Shown piece after piece: positions 13,501 through 25,500 of a stretch of 64,000 nucleotides of DNA. Made by a program: the position numbers and the translations under genes. The DNA comes from Anseranas semipalmata (taxonomy: Eukaryota; Chordata; Aves; Anseriformes; Anseranatidae). The notes under the pieces are model-generated. The model was not told where the DNA came from. It saw only the letters and a program-made list of their open reading frames with translations, and ran no database searches. The number at the start of each line of letters is the position of its first letter. Position 1 is the first letter of the stretch. The stretch lies in the NCBI GenBank assembly GCA_013399115.1, contig VXAA01000605.1, forward strand, positions 701,674 to 765,673, read 5' to 3'.

Positions 13501-16500
13501 CTCCTTAGAACCCTTCAATGTGTCACCATTGTTCTCTCTGTGCAGATGCTCGGGATTCCATTGCAAAGGTGGCATACGGCCGAGTATTTGGCTGGATCGT
13601 TTGCAAGATCAACGAGCTGCTGGCTGAGAATGTGGATCCTGAAGTAGAGCTGAGGGAGATAGGTGAGTTCTGCCTGCCTCGCTCCTTCTTCTGTCCTCAA
13701 ACATGCGTCCCTCAGCCATGAGGAAGGAAAGGTGCAATATGAGGTGTCACAGAGATTGCATGCAGGGCTCCTGTTTTAAAAACATGGTCATGCTGGAGAT
13801 GTTAGTGAGCAGCATGAAGTCTGCAGGGCAGCAGCCAACTCTAGCGGTTGGTTGGTCTGAAGCAACTGTGAGGCTGTAGTTCTGGGGCACTCTGGCTTTG
13901 CAGACGAGCCGGGTTGGGTCTTCTCCAAACTGGTTGTCCAACAGGAGTTATGGGAGGGGTGCCACTAGCTAGTTGGCCAGGGGTTCGTGTGCCACAAGAT
14001 CTGGGCGATGGGAGATTTAGTTGTGTGTTGGGGTCTGCAGGCTCTGTGGTGTGCTCATTTCCCCTCTTTTAGGTATCTTGGATATTTTTGGGTTTGAAAA
14101 CTTTGCCGTGAATCGTTTTGAACAGCTCTGCATAAACTTGGCCAATGAGCAGCTGCAGCACTTCTTCAACCATGTAAGTTTGCTGTGGGTGATCTCAGCT
14201 TGCGTGGCAGGGAAAGCAGAGCATTGATCTACCTAGCATATGAAGGAGAAGTTGGTGAAAAACAGGTCTGTTGCCTGGAAGGCAACAGCGGGGTAGAAAG
14301 CAGCAATCTTCTCTGCCATGGCAGAAGAACCACTGGTGCAGGGAAAGTAGGAGTAGAAGGGTCAAGCAATGACCAGAGTTGGCAGAGCAGGGACGCTTAG
14401 ACTCTGAGAAGTGTTTGTGCTCTATGCACCAACAGCAGTGAGTGACAAGCTTATGGATGAGCATGCAGAACAGCAGTTTCATCTTGGGCCTCTGATGCCA
14501 TGGGTGAGAGAGCCATGCCTCTGTCCTCTGCTCAGGGTCAGAAGGAAGATGTTCAGAGTTGTCTAACTACGTTTGCCAGGGGCTCTAACCTCTGTTTTCT
14601 CTGTCTCAGCACATTTTCCAGCTGGAGCAGGCTGCCTACAGGGAGGAAGAGCTGCCTTGGGAGACTATTGCTTTCAATAATAATGAACCTATTCTGGTGA
14701 GTGAGAGAGGATTGACAGAAGAGAGTTGCTCCATCCAGCCAAGAGAGGAGTGTTGCTCTTCCCATCACAGGGAGGAGATGCATCTGGGAAAGACCTCTTC
14801 AAAGGGTGGTGTAGGTGAGAGTGGATAGCGTGTACTTAGGTATACTTTAGGTATATGTAATATCTCCTTTCCCTGCAGAATCTGCTCCTGGCCAAGCCAC
14901 TTGGGCTGCTGTCTCTTCTGGATGAGCAGAGTGCATTCCCTCAGGTATGCATGGGATATGGGACAGAGAAATTGTGTGGGGAATGTAGCAATAAATCTCT
15001 AGGCTGCAGAGAAAACTCGTATGTTGGAGGGTGACTCTAAAGAGCAGAAGGAGCAGAGGAGTCCCTGTGTGTGGCTGATGAGACAGGACAGCCAGATCAG
15101 GGACAGTCCAATGATATTGGCATCCCTGTGGAGAGTTAGACAGAGAGTACAGCACGAAACCGTTGCAGAGCCAAGGCCATTTCCAACACTTTGTTTTGCT
15201 TTCATGTGCCCTGATCATGTCTCTGTTGCAGCCTTATAATTTGATAATGAAATCTGCTTTCTTGCAGGCAACTGATAAGACATTTGTGGATAAACTAAAC
15301 AGCAGTTTTAAAGGGAATTTACACTTCCAGCCAGGCCGAGGACGTGTTTTGGGCTTCAGCATCATTCACTATGCTGGGAAGGTAGGTACTGTGTGCCAGA
15401 ACAATGCTGTTGTAATGTATGTAGGAGGGGGGAAATGCATTGCTTGACAAATAAGGCTTTGAATTTAAGGAGAGTATGTTCTGATGATGATATAACAGAA
15501 GTGTTGTGTTCCCTGAAAGCTGCCTCCTAGGATTCCCTGGGAGCTCTTTAGAAGGCATAGAAGAAAGTGGGACTTCCTCTGGGAAGCATAGGGCATTAGA
15601 AGAATCTGTCACACTCATCATCAGTCTATTGCAGCTCTGATCTTAAAATAGTCCTTTATAAAATAAAAACCCTGCATCCACAGCTCCAGAGGAGAGTCTG
15701 ATGGCTTTGCCTTTACCTATTGGGGTCCAGGCTATAGCAGTCACTACTTTTTTGCAAACACTGAGGAACACAGTGAGAGCAGCCAGGTAATCAATATTTT
15801 GAAAATGGAGGCACTTATTTATACATATAGATGGTAACTAAGCAGCTAGGTTTTTAGGACTATTGCATGTGGCCTTACTGCCACCAGTTTTGAAAGCATT
15901 GGCCCAAATATGTCGAATTGATTGGAGGTAATTTTTGGAGCAGGGTCAGAGATGAAAATCAGGTCATTCTAATATGTAATTTAGTAATCTAATCCCACAA
16001 CTGTTGACTATGTTATTACTTGTGGCATTCATTATTATAAAAATTAACACTAGCATAGAAAGGAGAGTGGCAGACTGGAGATGAGAAAGGAAGGGAGCAA
16101 GAGAAACATTACAGGCTGGATGAGAGCCTATTCATGAGGAAGAGGGGGTGAACAAGGAAAAGAATGAATCATTAACCAAAAGCAAATGAAACTTGAAAAT
16201 CAAGGAAAACCGAACAAGAAAAGGTGAATGTCTCAGTGTTGTTCTGCTGTCCTGTGGTTCTAATGCCTCAGTGTCATCCTCTGGGTTTTGTTGCTCAGGA
16301 TTTGCATCTGAAGGAGATGTATGTGCATTTACAGAATTCACCGTTGAGCCACGGTACATTCAGATTAACCGTTGCTCCTGGCAAGCTGTGGAGGTGGCTT
16401 TCACAGCAACCTTGTGAGCACTGCTGGCCTTAGTGACTTGCTGCCCTTTCCCCTAGGTACAATACACTGCTGGTGGCTTTCTAGAGAAGAACAGAGACAC

Positions 16501-19500
16501 CTTGCCAGCCAACGTCCGTGGGCTCTTCATCAACAGCGTCACCCCCTTGCTCAGCGTGCTGTTCACAGGCAAGTCCCTCCGTTATCATAGGGCATCCCAC
16601 ACGAACTGGGGCCCTCCTTGGCAAGAGCCAAGTGGGGGGATGAGGCTTGTGTACTATGAATGTTTTTCAGAGCTGACAGCCTCAGTGAGTTTCTGGGAAG
16701 GCTGCAGCCTGGAGTGGGGCTGCTGGCATATACTGAGCTGTCAGAGCTGTTCTGTTCCCTGTGGTACGTATGCATGATAGCATGAATATCCTTCAGAGGT
16801 GTTCCTCCCCTGGAACTGAAGGAACACTGCATATGCATAGTTCTGACCACAACCCTGACCATCTTTATAGACACTAGTTAGAGCAGAGCCTGCTCTTTCC
16901 AGGGATCCGGGTTTTGGTTGATTGCTGTCTTTGCTGAAGCAGGATGTTAGTTTTCCCATCAGCAAGACCTCCCAAGATCTCCCCAGTAGATTTTCTAGCC
17001 AGCACCATTTGGTTTGACCACGGCTGGAAAGCAAGGAGGGTTGCATCCTCTTCCAGAGAATTAGCCACTGCTTAGATGCTCTGTTCTTGTCTAGAAATGA
17101 AGCTGGACAAAGCCACAGCTCCTAACTATTCACGTGGTAAACAAAGTGCTGTTGAGACACAAACAATGGGGTAGAGAAGATCCTTTTAAAAAATGTTTCA
17201 TTTCTAAGGTACAACTTGTTAAAAAAAATTGAGGTTGTGTGCATTATTTCTCTCCCACCACTATACTCCCGCTTTTCCAGTTATTGGTAAGTCCTCAGAG
17301 TCTCCAAAATTTCTGTGAAAGTAAAGGTTTAAAGAAAAGTCAGGTAGATGCTTCCCTGGAATTTGGCTGAATACAGTGCTTCTGCTGCATTTTTTTTTTT
17401 GTCTACCTGTACTTTTTTCTGCATTGTTAGATGCCTACTATTGGTGATCTTTCTTTTGAAGGTTATTTAGAGTTGCTCAATAACCTCATTGCCTTGTCTT
17501 CTCAGTGACAGAAAATACTATTGCCTGGATTTTATGCTTAATATATTTGCATTTTTTTTCTCACCTTCTTTAGCTCTTTCCTTATGTTTCCAGATGGTGA
17601 AACCTAAAGTACTGTGATTTAGTATGTGTGGGGAAATTTGTGTGTGAGGTAAGGTTTGAATGTTTAGGAGTGGTTGATTGTGAGCAAAGATACAAAATTA
17701 ACTATTGTCTCTCTTCTTCCAGCCACTATCTCCAGGACAGGGACACTGATGCCGCATGTGAAAGCCAAGGTATCACACTTGGGGTCCATATAGCAATTGA
17801 TAAATGATCATAGCTACCTGATATTTATTATTTGAGAAAATGGCTGAAAACAAGAGCAGGCAGCAATTGGCTGAAAATAGGAGCAGACAGCAATCTGATT
17901 GCAACAATTTCTTCTTTGTTTTGTACATGGTTTTCTGCTTGCCTCTATTGCTATGTTTCATTTACCTTCCTGCCCCTGAAATCCTTTCTCTCTTCTTTTT
18001 GTCATCTGCTTTCTGGCAGAGATCTTTGGATAGCAATCAAGCACTCCTTCCGAGGGTGACCCTTTTGTTTGTGTCTGATTTCAGATCATACCAGGAGCAG
18101 ACAACAAGTTCAACAGCACACGAAAGCAATCTGCTGGAGCTCAGTTCCGGGTAAAGTACTGATGTCCCTCAGTGCCCCTTGAGATGTGTGCCGCGATATT
18201 TTCTTGAGAGCTTCCAGGCTGCTAAGCATAGTTAAAGCATCCAGCATGCAGACAGTGTTTTTTCTGGGTGCCAAGCACAGCTGGTAGTAGTGATGTGGTT
18301 GTTGTCAGAGCCTGGGCTGTTGCTGTTACAAGAGCATGAGTTAGTGGCATGGGAAGGCAGTTCTCAGCTGCGGGGTATAGCACTCAGGAGTCTGGCAGTG
18401 CTCTGGCTTGCCGGGCTGTTGATCTTTCTCTGCCTTCACCAGCATTCCCTGATGGTGCTCATGGAGAGGATGTATTCTGCCAACCCGCACTTTGTGCGCT
18501 GTATAAAGCCCAACAGCCAGAAGGAGCCAGGTGTTGTGGATAGCCAGATGTTGCTACAGCAGGTAAGGAAAAGCAGTTTCCTTTGCAGGTACTTCTGCCA
18601 AGTCTCAATGGGCAGTGGATCTAAGGCAAGGAAGAAGTGGATTTAAGGCAGGAAAGGGCAGGGCAGACCCTACTGAAAAGCAGTGGAGATAGTTGGAAGC
18701 TTACTGGTCTGACTCTCCCCTTGCAGGAGAAAGAGTGGGTACACTTTTTAATGCATCTAAAGGTTCTGGGCATTTGGTTGTTTTTGTGACACATTGCTGT
18801 GTCCAGGTTTTACAGTCTTCTCTCCCATTTCATTTTCATGATTGCAATGAGATCTGCTTGTCAGGTAGTAGGGTCCATCTTTGCATCTTCTGGATGGGGA
18901 CTGGTACAGACAGTACCTCTCCAGGGCAGCTCTGAACAGGAGCCAAGATGGGATTGCTTTGATAGGAGCTGATGTGTGCTGATATAACTTTCTTTGGATA
19001 TCGTGTCAGGTCTGAGATCCAGACACTTTAAAGAATAATGAAAATGATTAGAAGAGTTCAGAAAGTTCTGTGGCCTGTTTGATATGTGTGTGTGTGTGTG
19101 TGTGTGTATAAGAAAGGGTAGGATTAAGAGGGAAGTTGATCTGTGCCTCGGGGTACTTCTTTGTACAGATTTGGATGTGGAAGGTTATCCTCTGAAGGAC
19201 AGGGGCAAAGTAGTACCCATGGCTGGAAGGTGAAGTTATTTCAGTTGTTGGTTTTTATGGTTTCCAGCTTTTAACTGAGAGTGGTTAATACCAGAGCTGC
19301 AGGATGTGGTAAATTCAGTCTTTAACCAAGGAAACATTATAAGAAGTAAACCTTTTTTTTTTTTTTTTTGAACTAGAGAGATTTGGGCTGCAGAGGGACA
19401 AACTGATGCCGTAATGACCTGTTCTGGCCTGTGTCTGTTTATTTCTCTGTTGTTTGTGTTTGTCTTTGTGGTGCTGCTTCAGCTCCGGTACAATGGACTG

Positions 19501-22500
19501 CTGGAGACTATCCGGATCCGAAGAGATGGTTTCTCCTGGAGACCCTCATTCGAGGAATTTGCTGAAAGGTGTGTTAAAACCTCTGAATGTTTCTTGTTAG
19601 ATATTGTTAGGGAAGCGACACTGGTAACCAGATATGGGCAGGGAGTGAAACTATTTCTTTAAAGTTCATGTGTCTGAGACCATGGTGTTGTTTGTCGTGG
19701 GAGACCTAGTGGGAAAGACTGATTTATTGTTGTTTGCTGTGAGGGTGACATGGATCAGCTCAGCACGTCAAGGATGTGGCTCTTATCTTGCTAAATTGGT
19801 TTGCTTTTCACAGATATGGAATTCTTCTAGTTAAACCAGATGTTTCCCTCACCAAAGAAAGGTAGGAACCCTTCCTTTGTTATGTGTAATCCAGTTTGCT
19901 CATCAGAGACTTTTGTTGTCATGATAGAATAGCAAACTGAGTAGAAAGAACAAAGTGAGGATGCGTTTTTGTGATGATGGGGAACACAAATTCCTAGACA
20001 AAGATAGTGTTTAAAAAGCATTTGGTACAATGATGAGTTAATTTTTTCTTGAATTACTGTGTAGCAATTCAATTCAATTTTAAAGCCTTCCTACCCTGTG
20101 GAATGAGAACTGGCTAATGGACTCAATTTAGAGAGTCATGGTAATGGTCGAAGGTGTCCACTGAACTCGGTATGGCAAGAGTCAGCACAGCTGCCAGCTG
20201 CCTTTCCAGCTTTTTCCCAATGGTCTCATGAGGTGAAGAAGATAAAGGCAATGCTGACTAAGCAGCCAGCACTGACTGTCTCCCAGGCTAGAAACGATGT
20301 TTCTGGTCCAAGAATTTTTTATGTGTACAGGCACAATGTACCCACAGCACTTTTCAGAACCTGACTGTTCCTTCCAAGTGTAAATGTCCCTCCAGCTCTG
20401 CAGTCTTACCCTGTTAGCTTTTTCCTTCCTACATGCAGGGCAGCAACTCCCCACCTCCTCTCCTTCACTGTCCTAGTCCCTCCTTCCTGCCACGGTCCGT
20501 TGTGATAGTGAGAATGAAGCATGTAAGACAGCCAGCTGATATTTTTCTTCTCTTTTAAGAAAAGGATTTGAATGTTCTGGAAAAGTTCTTTCCTGGCAGC
20601 AGCACCTCCAGCCCTCACACAGATGCCTTGAAGTTATTGATGACACTGATTAATAAGAACTGCAAACCTCAGTGAGGTTCAGAGAGAATCCCGTGGATGA
20701 GAGAGAGATGATGGTAGGCAGGCAGCACAGTGTGTTTTCAGACACAAAAATCATAAGACGCATTTGAGAAAAAAATTACCTTGGATGTGGTTCCTGGCAC
20801 AGCAGAAGTTGGCTGAGATTGAAGGAAAACCATTTCTGTTTTGTTATGCAGGATACTTGCAAAAAGTGCCACTATAGTTTCACAGCCTGGATTTGCAAGC
20901 AGAGGGAGAAAGCTGTCTGTGTGACACAGCTGGAGTATTGCTTTTAGTTCCAAGCATTGTGGAAACTTTCTAAGTAACCCAAGTTTTATCACCAGAGCTT
21001 GCAAAACGAAACTGGAATTGGAAAATAGACTTTATCCAGGAAGTCTTGCCTTGCTGAGCCTGTAACTTCTGTACTTTGAAATTGCATGGAGATGAAATGA
21101 GGAAAAACAGTTCTGAGAATAAGATAGACTCTGCAGAATTGCCTCCCAGGGAGCAGAAGGAAGTCTATCTCTGGGAACCCCTTTGATGATGTTCCCAAAT
21201 GGAGTCCTCTCCTAGCTGTACCTCAAGGAGTGCAACAGATTGACAGCCAGTTACCGAGTGCAATCAGGTGACTGGGGACAGAGAATGCAGTGCAGAAATG
21301 TTGAGGCGCTTTCTTCCTCTCTATGCACCTAAAAGCACTGGCCACATAGTAACTGGTCAGTCTGGGTGGAAAATGATTTATTTCACTTTTCTTCCTCTCT
21401 TTCAGCTGCTTGGAGATACTGCAAAGTACAGACCTGACAGGCTGGATATGTGGGTAGGTGTGGATAACTCTTGCTGGGAGTGGGGTTCTGAACTGCAGAG
21501 ACTTTATACATGTGAACTGTTACCTGGTTCCTGTCAGGGAGAACTTGATGGCTGTAGGAAATGCCTGTCCAAAGGGTGATTGGTTACAAGTTCAGACAAA
21601 CCATTTCTCAATGCTTCTTTCTCTCCCCAACCTCACAGAAAGTCACGACTTTTCTTTAAATATTGGCACCAGGAGCAGCTGGCAAAGTATGTGGAGCGAC
21701 TGGAAAGAGCAGCAGTTGTCGTACAGAAAGGTGAGTGCTGGGACAGGAGAGTCCCTCAACTCTGGTCTCATACCAGAGCAAGGAGGAACTTTTCTCCAGT
21801 CCCTGCTCCTTTGCAGGTGACAGGCAGGCCATCTCCAAGTCAAGACGGAGTCAGAGTGCTTACTGCAGATGCCTGTCTCCTCAGTGATTGTCCTCAGTAG
21901 GGAAGAGCCATCATGCAGTCTGAGCCTTGGAAAGGGAAAGCATGTGTGCAGGAGAGCTGAGCTGAGCAGGGCAAGCATATGATTTGGCTGTGTCCCGAGG
22001 ACTGGCTAACTGCCCTCTGGAGTGAGGGCTTGTTTGTGAGTGGTGTTGAGCTGAGGAGGCAAAAGTAGACGAGCGTGAAGCAGATCTCATTCCCGCTTTC
22101 AGAGACGAGCAGAAGGGTGTGGGTTGTTTTTGTTTGCTTTGCTTTGCTTTTGCTTTCCCTTCCAGGTAGTGTCTGCTCTTGCAGCCTGTTTCTCCAGGCA
22201 CTGTGGGCAGTCTGGTGCTTCTCCTTACACGGGCTCCACGAGGACTGTGCAACCAGGAGGAGGCAGCTGTCGCCCTGCCTGGTCCCTCCCTGTTGTACTT
22301 CTCTTCTGCAAGGAAATCCTGTCTCCTGAACAGAAGAGCTTTGCTTTTATTGAGTAGTGTCTACCGAGTGGATAGATGGTTAACAGTGAGCCTTCTGTGA
22401 GACTGTTTTTTAGGCATCCTATGCCTTGGCATTGGAGATGAGAGCTTAGATCTGTAATTTGATTTTTTAAAATCTGTGATCTGGCAGCTTAGAGAGTGGA

Positions 22501-25500
22501 AGGCAGTTCTCACATGGTTTTGACTGCCTGTTCACAGCAGAGTGTCTGCATTGCTCTTTGTTAATGTGGTTCAAGTGTTGAGGGTTTTGCACTGGGTGAA
22601 GGAATACCATGCAGTGTGCTTCCTCCAGGGACTGAGAGAGGCATGGCTAGCAATTTTTTTCCTAACCAAAGCTTTTCTCTGACCAGTTTTCAGGGGATTC
22701 CGATGCAGGAAGAGTTACCTGAAACTGATTGCTGAGCTGCGAGCTCAGGCACAGCGGCAGCAGGAAGAGGCAGAGAGAGAAAGAAGCCAACAGCAGGCAA
22801 TGGAAGCAGAGGCCCAGAGTGAGTCACTCCCACTCCCACTGCACGTGGGTTGGAGCAATCCCAGGCCTGAGTACAGACTGGGAGAAGAACTCATTGAGAG
22901 CAGCCCTGCAGAGAGGGACTTGGGGGTTCTGGTGGACAAAAAGCTCAACATGAGCCAGTAGTGTGCGCTTGCAGTCCAGAAGGCCATCTGCATCCCGGGC
23001 TGCACCACAAGCAGCGCGGCCAGCAGGGCAAGGGAGGTGATTGTCCCCCTCTGCTCTGCCCTCATGAGGCACTAACTGGAGTCCTGCACCCAGCTCTGGG
23101 GCCCCCCGCACAAGAAAGATGTGGATCTGTTAAAACAGGTCCAGAGGAGGGCCGTGAAGATGATCAGAGGGCTGGAGCACCTCTGCTATGAAGAAAGGCT
23201 GAGGGAGCTGGGGTTGTTCAGCCTGGAGAAGAGAAGACTCCAGGGAAACCTCATTGCAGCCTTTCAGTGCTTAAAGGGGTCTTACAAAAAGGCTGGAGAG
23301 GGACTCTTTACTTGGGTAGATAATGATAGGACAAGGGACAATGGTTTTAAACTGAACGAGGGGAGGTTTAGATTAGATGTAAGGAAGAAATTCTTTCCTA
23401 TGAGGGTGGTGAGGCACTGGCACAGGCTGCCCAGAGAAGCTGTGGATGCCCCATCCCTGGAAGTGTTCAAGGCCAGGCTGGACGGGGCCCTGGGCAACCT
23501 GGTCTAATGGGAGGTGTCCCTGCCTATGGCAGGGGGTTGGCACTGGGTGGTCTTTAAGGTCCCTTCCAACCCAAGCCATTCTATGTAGCTTTACTTGTGG
23601 CATGCAGAGTGGGAGTTGACAGTGATTATGAGGCTGTGCTCTTTGCCTCTTTTGCCTCTTCCCAGCCTCAGTAGCCTGGCTGAGGAGAGATGGGAAAGGA
23701 CTGAGCTCCACAAACTTATGTTCTTGATGATCCCTCTTCCTGCTGTTGCTATTGTGTGTGCTGGAAAGACAAAATCTCTCCTCTCCTCCAAGGGTGACAG
23801 CATGCCTGGGAGGATGGATCCCATGGAACTTGGATCCTAGACTTCATCTACTTCTTCCCTCTTCTTGCAGAAAGAATCTCCCTTCCAATCCCTGTGCCAC
23901 GGAAGAGACGCCCTAGGCCTTCTCCCCGTCCTCAGACTGCACCTGATATGCCACCACAGCCACCGGTGCCACGGCCCCGCAGCAAACTAACAGAGGTAGC
24001 AATCTTGGCTCTGTTTGGAGTCACTTACCCAGGTGTGCTGGTTTCCTGCTCCTTCCACGTATTCTCCTGTACACGGTCCCAGGAGAACATCGTCTTTCTA
24101 GTTATCAGAAGGGAGAGTCCTTTCCTAGTGTCATTAGTTAAAAAGTGTAGTCAGGACCTTTGAGGAACTGAAAGCAGCATCTGATAGTTTGTGACTGACC
24201 TTGTCTTAAGGCACTTAGGAATGGGATCTGCCAAAGTGACCCCTTCAAAGGGCCCCTGCCTCTGACCTTGCTTTCATTCCCGCTTTCCCCCTCTCCCTGT
24301 TCTCAGTTCACTCCTTTTGATAACTTCCTGCACCCTTCTGGGCCTCGCCCTGTCTTGGGGACAGAGGAGCAGACTGGAGAAGAGGCAAAAATGAGGCAAC
24401 TCAAGAGAGGAGCAACTCTCCGCTGGTTCAGAGAGACTCAAGCCCAGAAGGTCATGCAGGATGATGGGGCCTTTCCAAGCTGGCTGCATGGAATGATCAG
24501 CCGGAGGTGAGTATGGTGGACATGCGGGCCACAGTTTGGGCTGTGGCAGGCAGGCAGAAGCTGCTGTGTCCTTAGGAAGAATGTGTAGGTTGGATTCCCC
24601 TGGATTTGCTTCCTTAAGGAATGGGAGTGACATGCATAACCTTTCACTTTTAGGCTGTGAGCTTCAAACCGTTAGGGGGAAGCTTGGAGCTCCCTGTCAC
24701 AGGATGCAACTGCTGAAACTTTACATGGGTCCAAGGAAAGACTGTGGACTTTTCTACTTCATAGAAAATAAATCCATTGTGTGTTCCTAAATACAGATCC
24801 AGTGCAGGAAAGGGAGGCTGGGAAAACACTTGAGGAAATACACATACGTGCTTGCCGTGTTCTGGACCATTTGCACAGACATGATATTGAATGAAGATGG
24901 ACTTTTGGTCTGACTCATTATGACTATTCTCACATCTTTCAGTTTAGGTGAAATTACAGCAGGAGAATACAGAATTCAGTATTTACTTATTCTTGAAAGT
25001 TTTAAGAGGGGGTTTAGTGAGTACCCAATGGCAAGATTCACCAAAGCCCCCAGGTGCGGAAATAGAAGGCTTTTTTGTTGATACCTTTGCTCATCTAAGG
25101 AGGGTGCAGTGTAGGTGGAATTTATATCCCTTTAGGCTGGGAGACACATCCACACAGCCCTACCTTCTTGTGGAGATGACTGTGAACTCTCATGCTTTCT
25201 GGGGTGGGGGGAAACAACTTTATTTAAATGCCTGAAATTCTGCTACTGAGGTCTCGCACTTTACTCTCTTGGCTGAGCCAAGCACTGTTTCTTTCCAAGC
25301 GGTGTGACAATCAGGGAAATGCTGATTATACCAGTGATCAGATGAGAGCAAGGCAGTGGCGTTAGCCAGGTAGATGTCAGAGTTTCTGGCTACAGTTTTC
25401 CCTGGGTGCAAATTAATCTATGGTGTTGCATACTTGCTAACCACCAGTGTACCTTATTTAGGGGGACTTCTGTGGGGGCTCTGGTGCCAAATGTGCTTGT

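Larger units (their letters stand above)
10061..15381 (+). other. SH2 myosin exons 5-13: upper 50K, switch II, relay and lower 50K
   Basis: Exon 5 encodes [15 protein letters not shown] and [12 protein letters not shown]. Exon 7 has the [14 protein letters not shown] block. Exon 8 has the TRGEQIQRF cardiomyopathy-loop region. Exon 9 gives [19 protein letters not shown]. Exon 10 has switch II DIFGFE (visible 343-348) and the relay helix [14 protein letters not shown]. Exons 11-13 supply [26 protein letters not shown] and the HYAGK strand. Counting 16 residues back from the DSIAK start gives Glu at the TEDS position, an acidic residue that normally removes the need for heavy-chain phosphorylation. 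Confidence 0.85.
16457..21730 (+). other. SH2 myosin exons 14-21: actin-binding region, SH1 helix and converter
   Basis: Exon 14 encodes [13 protein letters not shown]. Exons 15-16 form a short loop 2 ending in SAGAQFR. Exon 17 has the actin-binding signature [11 protein letters not shown]. Exon 18 has the SH1-type helix [14 protein letters not shown] followed by [15 protein letters not shown]. Exons 19-20 encode the converter, and exon 21 ends the motor with [11 protein letters not shown], leading into the lever helix. The core is complete. The SH1 helix lacks the reactive cysteine of myosin II, as in many unconventional myosins. Confidence 0.85.

Noticed and set aside
23121..23507. 128-codon open frame on the plus strand
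   Set aside because: It is the C-terminal piece of the CR1 reverse-transcriptase ORF inside a myosin intron, with the CR1 3' end directly after it.
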